This document shows, in pieces, positions 55,381-64,000 of a stretch of DNA of 64,000 bases. This DNA comes from Anolis sagrei. Its lineage: Eukaryota; Chordata; Lepidosauria; Squamata; Anolidae. The notes under the pieces were generated by a model. It searched no databases. It was not told the origin of the DNA and saw nothing but the letters and a program-made list of their open reading frames with translations. Within the stretch, counting starts at the first letter, position 1. Each line of letters begins with the position of its first letter. Where the stretch lies: contig NC_090023.1 of assembly GCF_037176765.1 (NCBI RefSeq), positions 209,372,506 to 209,436,505 of the forward strand. The letters are read 5' to 3'. The position numbers were made by a program, and so were the translations under genes.

Positions 55381-55760
55381 CCTAAGGACTTTGAAGAAAT
55401 GATGCTCAACCTGCAGAAGTAGAGCTGGAAGACTGTTCCCAACAGGCGAACCTGAGATTGACAGGGCTTGGTTTAATTCTATTTTAACGTGGATCGCCTT
55501 GAGGTTTTATTATTGTACAGTCCATTGGTTTCTAGCACCGTTCAACGCTTTTGAGTCTGTTCGGAGAAAAAAGAAACACGCAAATTGATACCATAATAAC
55601 ACGGGTCTCATAACAGAAGCTGGAAAATGGACTGCTCCCTTCTTTTGTTTCGCTCCTACACAAATAAAGCCAGCATTTTAAAATATTATACACCTGAGGG
55701 TAGGGAGAATGTCCAATGAACCCTTTCTAAGCCAGTTTGAGGGCCTTTGGGGCTCTAGAA

Positions 55761-55954
55761 TAGTTATGGGCCAGCTTGGGCCCTCCAGGTGTTTTGGACT
55801 TCAACTCCCACCATTCCTAACAGCCTCAGGCCCTTTCCTTTCCCCCCTCAGTCGCTTAAGCAGCTGAGGGGGAAAAGGAAGGGGCCTGAGGCTCTTAGAA
55901 ATGGTGGGAGTTGAAGTCCAAAACACCTGGAGGGCCCAAGCTGGCCCATGCCTG
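55761..55954. mobile_element. 194-bp palindromic hAT MITE beside PDCD4 CpG island
   Basis: Sister of 17170-17363, equal in length, with the same 'cctcaggccctttcctttccccc' arms meeting at CGCTTAAGCAG. Its left 10 bases have drifted from CAGGCATGGG. It ends about 30 bp from the CpG-rich promoter region. Confidence 0.85.
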
Positions 55955-55969
55955 CTCTAGCTGTTCTGA

Positions 55970-56345
55970 ATGAGTTAATAATTTGAAGAATCCGGAAGTC
56001 CCTCTTCTCACAGCAGAGTCCAGGACAGAAAGGCCTTCTCCCCCACCTCGACCATTGGGCTCACTTCCGTTTGCGTCCGTTCTGCCCAGCAACAAGGCCG
56101 CAAGCCGTCCATTCTGATTGGCCGCCCTTCCCCTGCTCGCCTCGGCCAATAGAAAAGCAGGAAACCAGCCTGCTCGGAGAGGGCGGTTCAAAACAAAGCG
56201 GGGAGGAAGGAGCGTGTGACGCAACTGGGGGAAACCACCTTCGGCCGCGGATAGGGGGAGGCAGTAAACAAAAAGGCGCGGTTTTTGAGGCAACAGAAGC
56301 ACTCTTTGTTCGTGGGGCCTCGGCCTCACCTGCCATTCAATCAAC
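55970..56345 (-). promoter_or_regulatory. PDCD4: PDCD4 CpG-island promoter and likely first exon
   Basis: CpG-rich DNA about 6.6 kb upstream of the PDCD4 start codon on its strand; human PDCD4 also has a non-coding first exon. Two CCAAT boxes (ATTGG at 56117-56121 and CCAAT at 56146-56150) lie about 30 bp apart in opposite orientation, and an ETS site CCGGAAGT lies at 55992-55999. Read on the minus strand, CGGAA followed by GTGAGC near 56068 is a plausible donor for exon 1. The 159- and 160-codon frames on the two strands here are composition artefacts of a CpG island. Confidence 0.65.
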
Positions 56346-56399
56346 CCTAACGACTCCGAAAGATTGCAAAAGAACACAGGCCCTATTGATCAATATCCA

Positions 56400-57505
56400 A
56401 TTATCTCTATTGATATTTTGGTATTTCCCAGACTCAACACACTCACACACACATATATATGTATACACAAGAATTCCACAAGCACGTGGGCAATTTCAAC
56501 AGAAAGGAGGAAACCATGGAAATGAACAAAATCTGGCCACCAGTATTTAAAAAATTAACTCTAGAATCAAGTCAGTAAATAAAGATCAACATTTAAAAAA
56601 TAGGAATCAATCAGGGCCAGCTATCACTGCCCAACAAAAGATGCCTCCAGGCAGCAACAGCCAGGCTTTGAAGCTGCAAGACTATTCAATGCTAATCACG
56701 CTGGCCAATTGCAACAATATTTTGGTATTTCCCAGGCCACTACAGTTTGTGTGTTTAATGGGACTCAACACACACACACACACACCCATATATATACACA
56801 GGAATTCCAGACAGAAATAAATCAGGGCCAGCTAACACCGCCCAACAAAAGATGTCTCCAGGCAGCAACAGCCAGGCTTTGAAGCTGCAAGACTATTCAA
56901 TGCTAATCATGCTGGCCAATTGCAACAATATTTTGGTATTTCCCAGGCCACTACAGTTTGTGTTTAATAGGGCTCAACACACACACACACACACACCCAT
57001 ATATGTATACACAATAATTCCACAAGCACGTGGGCAATTTCAACAGAAAGTACAAAACCATTAAAATGAACAAAATGTGGCCACCAGTATTTAAAAAATA
57101 ACTCTACAATCAGGTCAGTAAATAAAGAGCAACATTCAACAAACTGGAATCCCAGATAGGAATCAATCAGGGCCAGCTAACACCGCCCAACAAAAGATGC
57201 CTCCAGGCAGCAACAGCCAGGCTTTGAAGCTGCAAGGCTATTCAATGCTAATCACGCTGGCCAATTGCAACATTTGCACTTCCCCCCAACAGACTTGAGT
57301 TCTTTCTCCCACCCTGGACATCCCACAGATATATAAACCGCACTTGACTAGTTTCCAACAGACCTCTCAACCTCTGAGGATGCCTGCCATAGATGTAGGT
57401 GAAACGTCAGGAGATAATGTTTCTGGAACATGGCCATACAGTCCGGAAAATTCACAGCAATCCAGTAATTCCGGCCATGAAAGTCTTTGACAACACAAAG
57501 TTATG
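56400..57505 (+). mobile_element. Penelope-like 3' region with local tandem triplication
   Basis: Sequence of the Penelope-like 3' part: 'acgtgggcaatttcaacagaaag', 'aatgaacaaaatctggccacc', 'gatgcctccaggcagcaacagcc', 'aatgctaatcacgctggcc'. The block beginning ATATTTTGGTATTTCCCAG occurs at 56413, 56717 and 56928, giving three unequal tandem copies with CA repeats between them. The terminal part runs from 57275 to 57505 ('gaggatgcctgccatagatg', 'ttccggccatgaaagtctttgacaacaca'). Confidence 0.8.
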
Positions 57506-57544
57506 TATTTTTTAATTTATTTATTTATTAGTAATACTATATCT

Positions 57545-57712
57545 AAATAGGCTGTTGGTGGACAGGAGAAGAGATTTAAAGATGGGCTCAAAGCCAACCT
57601 TAAAAACTCTGGCATAGACACTGAGAACTGGGAAGCCCTGGCCCTTGAGCGCTCCAGCTGGATGTCAGCTGTGACCAACAGTGCTGCAGAATCCAAAGAG
57701 ATACGAATATAA
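57545..57712 (+). mobile_element. LINE C-terminal fragment (RTE-like)
   Basis: The plus strand reads RFKDGLKANLKNSGIDTEN then WEALALERSSWMSAVTNSA, the end of an RTE-type ORF. Too short for secure naming. Confidence 0.65.
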
Positions 57713-57930
57713 GGTAAAGGTAAAGGGGTGTGGCGCTCATCTCCATTTCTAAACCGAGGAGCCGGCATTGTCCACAGACACCTGCAAGGTCATGTGGCCA
57801 GCATGACTGCATGGAGCGCCATTACCTTCCTACAGTAGCAGTATTTATTGATCTACTCACATTTGCATGTTTTTGAACTGCTAGGTTGTCAGAAACTGGG
57901 CCTAACGGTGGGAGCTCTCTCAAAATCGGG
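57713..57930 (-). mobile_element. tRNA-derived SINE, first family, partial
   Basis: Complement of the SINE 3' part: 'aggtaaaggtaaaggggtgtggcgctcatctcc', 'ggtcatgtggccagcatgac', 'ctgctaggttgtcag'. The tRNA head is missing. Confidence 0.85.
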
Positions 57931-59150
57931 GGGAAATCCAAAACATTTCTGATCTCAAGCATTTTTCAGATAAGAGATACTAATCACATACTAGGTCAGA
58001 CCACTAGACCATGGGACTCAGTACTGTCCCAATGATCATAACACAATGATCATAATTTGAAAAAAAAAACTGTTGCTGGTTTGGAAGTGGTATTTCCTAT
58101 TTAATTCTGCAGTACTTATTTTTGAAAGTACTGTAGTTGTTATACTCCAGAAACTTTGTTTTTGTGGCTGCCACAAACTATGTTGAATTGGTTGAAACTC
58201 GATGAAACAGTCATTGACAAACCATAGCAAAATGTGCTGCAAAATGCCCCGCAAAGATCAAGGTTTTGCAGTTTAATAAACTTTTTCCGTGTTTTTACGA
58301 TAGAACCAATTAGGAAATGATATCTATAACCCAGAAACAAAAATCATGTTACACAGTAATTAATCATCTCTATCAGGTTGCTAAGGAAGCATAAATGCTA
58401 GAACAATTGAGAACATCAATAACAAGTTGGAAATTTTTGTTCTTGCTTATCTCTGTTTAGCAGATCTGTGAAATGTTAAAAATTCCTGTTTTAAATAATC
58501 ATAAAGCAATGTCATGTGGGGCTGCCTAAATGCCCTAAAGGTACGAAGAAATGCCAATGCTATAAGCTATATTTCTGAGAAATGAAATCACAAACTAACT
58601 CCTGAATATTCCTTGCCTAAGAAATCCTTATGAAATCCATGAGTTTGTCATAAACAGGTAAGTAAATCCAAGGCACAGAGACACAATGGTATATTGTATC
58701 AAAATTCAACAGGTTACCAATATAAAAAACTAGAAATTTTTCATAAACCAGACCATGCACACATAACACACCCAATTTCTAGGATCAAAATGAAATAAAA
58801 ATTCATTACAATTAAGATTTTGAGCAATGTGTTTGGAATCCATGAACCCTCTGCACAGGCATCCAAATTATGACTCCTCCCAAAAAATAAACTAAGCAAA
58901 AGGAGGCAAGATAAAGGCGCATTGATAATTGTGATTATTGACTTCATGTTACGATCTCTCAGAACAAGAACCCAGGAGCAGAGTCACTGCCTAAACATAA
59001 CTGGTGAGAAGCCAAATTATAAGAAAGATTCTAACAAAGAAAATATTCCACAGAAGGGTTAGCTGGGAGATACTACGAAAAGAAACCCATATTTTCACTT
59101 CGTAGTACTTAAAACAATAATGACTGTGTAAACATCGTCACAAGGTCTAA
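57931..59150. other. Non-coding stretch upstream of PDCD4
   Basis: AT-rich, with small overlapping minus frames (66 to 72 codons) lacking domains. RBM20 is the expected next neighbour by human order, but no RBM20 exon was recognised. Confidence 0.45.
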
Positions 59151-59154
59151 ATGC

Positions 59155-59380
59155 CCTTGCCAAATGTGTGTGCATATGTGCTTTCAAGTCACCCGTCTTC
59201 TTATGGTGACCTCATGAACTTCATATGGGTTTCTTAGGCAAGGAATACCCAGAGGTGGTTTGCTGTCACCTTCCTCTGAAACAGAGCCTACAGCACCTGG
59301 TATCTGTTGGTTGTATTCCATCCAAACACTAACTAAGGCTGACCCTGCTTAGCTTCCAAGATCAGGTGCCTTTAGGGTAT
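59155..59380 (-). mobile_element. 5S-derived SINE with Sauria-like tail, nearly complete
   Basis: 'cagcacctggtatctg...' then 'aactaaggctgaccctgcttagcttccaagatcagg' is the complement of the 5S rRNA internal region, and 'tgtgctttcaagtcacccg', 'tttcttaggcaaggaata' is the Sauria-like tail. Confidence 0.8.
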
Positions 59381-59539
59381 TTACTTATACTATTTTTTGT
59401 TGTTTATTCTTTCAGTCGCTCCATACTCTTCATGACCTCATGGATATACAACCAATGTATCATTGCAAGTTTGTCAAACGATAGCAGGTATGCCACAATA
59501 TTTTAAGGCTGTGCTCCTAACCATGTTTACTAGGGAGAG

Positions 59540-60125
59540 TTTGATGTATTTTTCAAGTTGTTTACGACTTATGACAACCTATTACAGCAGTGGTTCTCGG
59601 TGGTTCCCAGCAGTGATTGACCAGGGACCACTCTCCAATGTTAGTATCAAAAGGGTTACGAATCAATTTTTGGTCAACTTTAGATTCAGGTTGGTAATTT
59701 GGGGTGCTGATTCAAAAAACTGCATTGGATAGACCACATCAGCTCTAGTTTCTGATACAGAACATAATGCCATCCAGTAGTCGCCATCTGCTCGCCCACA
59801 GAAAACCATATTTAATAATCTGGAGCTGATGTGGTAGTAGTAATCTTTCATGGGTAGTCAGCCTCTCCTCTCCTGTCATCCCCGTTGCCTCGGCACTATA
59901 AGAGGGTTTTGTGCAACAGTCCTCTTGTTGCTGTGTGGTTTTGAGGCAAAGGGGTAGTAATGGTGAGACCGCAGACCACAGGTTGGGAACCACTGTATTA
60001 AAGGGTTTTCTTGGTAAGATCTGTCCAGAGAAGGCTTGTCTTTGCTGTCCTCTGAGGCTGAGAGTGTGTGTCTTGCTTAAGGTCATCCAGAGTTTCCATG
60101 ACTGAGGATTCAAACCCTGTTGCAG
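59540..60125 (-). mobile_element. Sauria-type SINE split by a 408-bp hAT element
   Basis: The left part 'tttcaagttgtttacgacttatgacaacc' and right part 'gggttttcttggtaagatctgtccagag...gaggattcaaaccctgttg' together are one SINE complement. The hAT element fills 59588-59995. Confidence 0.8.
59588..59995. mobile_element. Non-autonomous hAT element, 408 bp
   Basis: Ends CAGTGGTTCTCGGTGGTTCCC and AGGTTGGGAACCACTG. Flanking 8-mers TATTACAG (59580-59587) and TATTAAAG (59996-60003) differ at one base. The 122-codon minus frame inside has no transposase domain. Confidence 0.85.
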
Positions 60126-60548
60126 TCCAACCCACAGGTTCTCAGATCATTACTTTCATTTAATTCACATGGTCTTACATCTGATCAAACGCATTTTAGA
60201 CAGAACTGTAAGCTAGGTACTACAGTGGCAACTATCCATCCACATGTTAGGTCTTACTTCATAACTAACTGAGAAAAATCAAGTGAGTGAGCCAACAAGG
60301 TCATAGCTTACTCTGAAGTAGTGTAAATAGTACTGCTGTCCAAAGAATTTTTTTCTATCCAAGCATAGTTTCTTACCAGATTAAGAAACCTGATCTCAAA
60401 ATAGAATAGAATCTCTGTTTGGAAAAGTGACTTAGAAAACAACTCCCAGAATTTATAGCACTAGTGAGCCATGGATGGCTTCAAGATTCTAGAAATTGGC
60501 ATCAAAAAGTAAACTTTCCCTAACTCTAGTCAAAACCTCTAGGAAACT

Positions 60549-60765
60549 AAGGGTGCATCCACATTGTAGAATTAATGCAGTTTGACACTGCTTTGACTGC
60601 CATGCTTCAATGATATGAGAGTTATAGTTTGACTAGGCACCAGAACTCTTTGGCAGAGAAGAATTAAAAGACCTTGAAAAACAACAGCTCCTATGACTCC
60701 ATATCACTGAGATATAGCTGTAAAAGTGGTGTCAAACTGCATTAATCCTATAGCACAGATGCACT
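60549..60765. mobile_element. Long-TIR MITE (TGCATCTACACTG family)
   Basis: 'gggtgcatccacattgtagaattaatgcagtttgacac' pairs with 'ggtgtcaaactgcattaatcctatagcacagatgcac'. Confidence 0.85.
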
Positions 60766-61535
60766 CTATGTCCTGTGCAGACAATACCTTTGAAATGCCT
60801 GGCTTAAATGCTTTTAAGATTCATTTTGAGATCACCTAAGAATGTGTCTACACTGCTTATGATTAAATGTACTCCACCCTCGCCAAAGGACCTCTTCCTG
60901 ACCTTCCATTTAGCTTGCTTTATCTGCCTGAGGTATTCTCTGAGCCTCCCTCTTAATTATATATTCTGCATAGCACTGAATGCTAGACACTCATTCCTAA
61001 TTAGAAGGTCTGGTGCTATTACTTGCATTATCAAATACAGTTAGTACTGGCGCTTTCCCAGAAGGAAAGCTAATTTACAGAACCGATTCTCCCAGGACAC
61101 TCCTTGTCAGTGCTGTTTTCGGGATCGCTGGCGTGTCTCCTTTTTGTGCCTGAAAGTGGATTTACTGAGCACTCTGCAAATCACCCTTTTCAGAACAGCC
61201 TATTTATGGATCCAGACTTTAAAGCGAAGGTTTCTCAGTAAACAGATTTAGCAGAAAGTAGTTTACAAAGGAAGGGAAAAGTTCATCTTGTTAGCATCAG
61301 GTTTTCATCCATAAGATAAAGTCAGTAATAATTTGTGTCACATAATGCACCTGACCTGTGTACATTGCACTTGTATGCCTATGCCTACAATCTTTTAAAG
61401 TATATTGTTAAAAACATTAATGTCTGTTTGAAAAGAGGTGATGTCCCCACTTGCATGGATGGCTTCACTATAAACACATATTTCCAACAGCTTGGAATCA
61501 ACAAGTCACTTGTGGATTTCTCTATACAATAGCTA
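60766..61535. other. Non-coding stretch, nothing recognised
   Basis: No exon or repeat family seen. Frames of 65 to 78 codons lack domains. Confidence 0.4.
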
Positions 61536-61539
61536 TATT

Positions 61540-61880
61540 GGGTTGCTGTGAGTCTTCCGGGATGTGGAATGTCCAGGGTGGGAGAAAGAACTCTTGTCTG
61601 CTTGAGGCAAGTGTGAATGTTGCAATTGGTCACCACCAGGCAGCAATCAGCGAGGCTTTGAAACTACAAGGCCATTCAATCCTAATCAAGGTGGCCAATT
61701 GCAAACCTCAAACCTCACTATATAAACCTCACTTGCATAGTTTCCAACAAACCTCAAAATATCTAAAGATGCCTCCCACAGATGTAGGTGAAACATCAGG
61801 AGAGAATGCTTCTGGAACATGGAAATCACAGCAACCCAACGATTGCGGCCATGAAAGCCTTCGACAACACAATAGCTATA
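61540..61880 (+). mobile_element. Penelope-like terminal segments, rearranged
   Basis: Antisense 'tgggttgctgtgagtc...gaatgtccagggtgggagaaagaactcttgtctgcttgaggcaagtgtgaatg' meets sense 'cagcgaggctttgaaac...catgaaagccttcgacaacac'. The 145-codon frame 61451-61888 comes from this repeat. Confidence 0.75.
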
Positions 61881-62251
61881 TTATGTGAGAAGTACAAAAA
61901 AACAAGTTGTTTTCCCAACTCACAATGCCCTACAGATGTTTTGGACTGCGACTCACATCATCCCCATTAACATGGCCAATTATAGCAATTGAAAAAGGGC
62001 GCCACACTGGTAAAGGTTGCGGTTGCCTATAAACAAACACCTACGCTCTAGAGCTAAATCCAACTGTTAATTTCAAGTAAAGTAGCTCCACTGAATGAAA
62101 GGTACGGTATTTGAGACAACACTTATGTAAGTACCATTGATTCAATTGATCTTCTCTAGTTGGGATTAACAAGTAGATATAGTCCTAATTTGATAGTTGG
62201 GAGATGCTACTTTTTTCTTGAAACACCTCATTTGCAGAAATTAGCCACGGG

Positions 62252-62805
62252 TGCATCTACACTGTAGAATCAATGAAGTTTGAAACCACTTGGGCTCAAT
62301 GCTATGAAATCATGAGAGCTGTCATTTTATTAGGTCTTTAGCCTTCTTTATATGGGGCCGCAGTAGATATGGGGCCGTAGTGGTGCAGCAGGTGAAACCG
62401 CTGAGCTGCAGAACTTGCTGACTGAAAGGTCGGTTGTTCGAATCCACAGAGCGGGGTGAGCTCCCTCTGTTAGCCCCAGCTTTTGCCAACCTAGCAGTTC
62501 AAAAACATGCAAATGTGACTAGATCAATAGGTACCGCTCTGGTGGAAAGGTAACGCCGCTCCATGCAGTCATGCTGGCCACATGTCCTTCGAGGAGTCTA
62601 TGGACAACGCCGGCTCTTCGGCTTAGAAATGGAGATGAGCACCAAGCCCGAGTCAGACACGACTAGACTTCAAGGGGCAACCTTTACTTTTACTAGCATT
62701 CTTTGCCAAAGAGTGCTAGCACTTCACCAACCTACAACTCCCATGATCCCATAGCACTAGTTCAAGTGGTATCATGCCAACTTCATTGGACAGTGTACAT
62801 GTACC
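62252..62805. mobile_element. Long-TIR MITE interrupted by a SINE
   Basis: Outer MITE ends 'gggtgcatctacactgtagaatcaatg' and 'ttcattggacagtgtacatgtacc'. A first-family SINE (about 62370-62693, 'ggccgtagtggtgcagcag' ... 'gacttcaaggggcaacctttac') fills the middle on the plus strand. 'tatggggccg' occurs twice at the SINE 5' side. Confidence 0.85.
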
Positions 62806-62809
62806 TTTA

Positions 62810-63240
62810 GAAGAAACTAAAATACCCGGCCGCTCTCTAGCTTTGCTTTAGCATCTGGCAACGTGACCCAACAGCGATTTAAAAGCTGCATTTTTTAAAA
62901 TGCTGCAAATCCTGTTTCCATTTATGCACAAATGAATGTTGAACAAGCTCCTGGTTCACATCCCTAATGACAGTCTTTCCTTCCAAGAGATGAGAAGGCA
63001 AGAAATATTATGTAACCACCATCCAGGAGGGGCCTGGGTTTAAACTCCTGCATCAACAGGGCTTTAAACATTCCATTGCCATGGTTCCCACAATGTCTCT
63101 TTTGAAGCACTGAACTCTGAAAGAAGACTTGAGGCTGTAGCTAAGCAATAAGGAGGAACTGAAAACAGAGATATTGCCTCTCCAAAAAAAAAAAATCCTT
63201 CAACTCATAAAGCCACGAAGGACTGAAGATCATTCTAATC
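62810..63240. other. Non-coding stretch, nothing recognised
   Basis: No exon, RNA gene or repeat family recognised. Confidence 0.4.
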
Positions 63241-63346
63241 CAGGCATGGGCAAACTTTGGTCCTCCAGGTGTTTTGGACTTCAACTCCCACAATTGTGGG
63301 AGTTGAAGTCCAAAACACCTGGAGGACCAAAGTTTGCCCATGCCTG
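63241..63346. mobile_element. 106-bp perfect palindrome (hAT MITE)
   Basis: CAGGCATGGGCAAACTTTGG through CCCACAATTGTGGG at the centre to CCAAAGTTTGCCCATGCCTG. The two 53-nt arms are exact reverse complements with no loop, giving mirrored frames on both strands. Confidence 0.92.
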
Positions 63347-63421
63347 TTCATTCTCCCCCCAACATGGTCTCTTCTGAGATGTGTTTGGACTACAACTCCC
63401 ATTGCCAGCCAGCACTCTAAC

Positions 63422-63747
63422 AGGTAAAGGTTTTCTCCTGACATTAAGTCCAGTCGTGTCTGACTCTGGGGGTTGGTACACATCTCCACTTCTAAGCCGA
63501 AGAGCCAGCGTTGTCCATAGACACCTCCAAGGTCATGTGGCCAGCATGACTTCATGGAGCACTGTTACCTTCCCGCTGGAGCGGTACCTACTGGTCTACT
63601 CACATTAGCATGTTTTCAAACTGCTAGGTTGGCAGAAGCTGGGGCTAACAGTAGGAACTCCCCCGCTCCCCCGATTCAACCCTGTGACCTTTCGGTCAGC
63701 AAGCTCAGCAGATCAGCAATTTAACCCACTGCGCCACCGGGGGCTCC
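63422..63747 (-). mobile_element. tRNA-derived SINE, first family, full length
   Basis: Complement copy: 'ggtaaaggttttctcctgacattaagtccagtcgtg', 'cttccaaggtcatgtgg'-type body, head complement 'attcaaccctgtgacctttcgg' and 'gcgccaccgggggctcc'. Confidence 0.9.
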
Positions 63748-63752
63748 ATAAC

Positions 63753-64000
63753 AAGCAGTGCTGAATTTCACCGAACTACAACTCCCAAGATGCCACTGCA
63801 TTGAGCCATGGCAATTAAAGTGATGTCAAACTGCATCAATTCCATTCTATCATATATATGATGTAGGTTGCATTGTTTTTTTAGTGTTGTGAGCTGCTTT
63901 GAGTGTTGTTTGGGAGAGGAAAGTGGGATATAAGTAAACAAATAAACATATTGTTGTTGTTATTCTCAGCAGCTCCATTATTCTACAGTATATTCAGTGT
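63753..64000. mobile_element. Half of a long-TIR MITE and a LINE tail
   Basis: 'gaactacaactcccaagatgccactgcattgagccatggcaattaaagtgatgtcaaactgcatcaatt' (63770-63845) is the right half of the long-TIR family. 'gtgttgtgagctgctttgagtgttg' with 'aacaaataaac' at 63860-63950 is a LINE 3' tail. Confidence 0.65.

Noticed and set aside
55895-56550. Frames of about 160 codons on both strands near 56.1 kb
   Set aside because: Overlapping opposite frames in a CpG island, partly across a palindromic MITE, with no domain. Better explained as the PDCD4 promoter.
59155-59380. A 5S rRNA gene
   Set aside because: Only part of the 5S sequence is present, it is diverged, and it is fused to a SINE body.
61451-61888. 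145-codon plus frame as a gene
   Set aside because: It crosses rearranged Penelope-like terminal segments found elsewhere in the window.
57931-64000. RBM20 3' exons expected by human gene order
   Set aside because: No frame here resembles RBM20; the gene may lie beyond the window.

Overview
The window is vertebrate nuclear DNA from a squamate reptile. The best fit is an iguanian lizard of the Anolis/phrynosomatid kind, but the species cannot be read from the sequence. The repeat set points this way: Sauria-type SINEs, two further tRNA-headed SINE families, 5S rRNA-headed SINEs, L2, CR1 and BovB-like LINE pieces, Penelope-like fragments, Helitrons with the squamate tandem array, palindromic hAT MITEs, and one Ty1/copia fossil.

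Two host genes are present in full coding form. BBIP1 (BBSome-interacting protein 1, + strand) has a GC-rich first exon ending at 29282, a coding exon 2 (ATG at 30609) and a coding exon 3 (stop at 32746). PDCD4 (programmed cell death 4, - strand) has eleven coding exons from 49370 down to 38744 that join in frame to 468 residues. It has a CpG-rich candidate promoter near 56.0-56.4 kb and a 3' UTR with a perfect miR-21 8-mer. The pair PDCD4-BBIP1 matches the human 10q25 order, where SHOC2 follows divergently from BBIP1. No SHOC2 coding exon lies in the window. A second CpG island at 17.45-17.9 kb carries a minus-strand splice donor and is the best candidate for the SHOC2 5' exon, which would make 1-17.6 kb its first intron.

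Layout: 1-17.4 kb is repeat-rich non-coding DNA, with a pyrimidine-rich CCCCTCTAGACC-type degenerate minisatellite at 13.4-17.45 kb. The orphan CpG island follows at 17.45-17.9 kb, with a Helitron (17.9-19.4 kb) next to it. From 19.4 to 28.9 kb there are LINE, Helitron, MITE and SINE layers. BBIP1 covers 28.9-32.9 kb. A broken Ty1/copia element sits between the two genes at 34.3-37.9 kb. PDCD4 covers 38.1-56.4 kb. A Penelope-derived tandem array and more SINEs and MITEs fill 56.4-64 kb.

No CRISPR, operon or bacterial system is present. The most interesting signals are an almost ideal RFX X-box in BBIP1 exon 1, the conserved miR-21 site in PDCD4, the copia fossil with a copia-type half-tRNA primer site, matched 194-bp palindromes beside two CpG islands, and strand-skewed minisatellite DNA just downstream of a putative promoter. 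Exon borders come from splice consensus plus recalled human proteins. Repeat family names come from recognition, not a database search, and most repeat ends are approximate.
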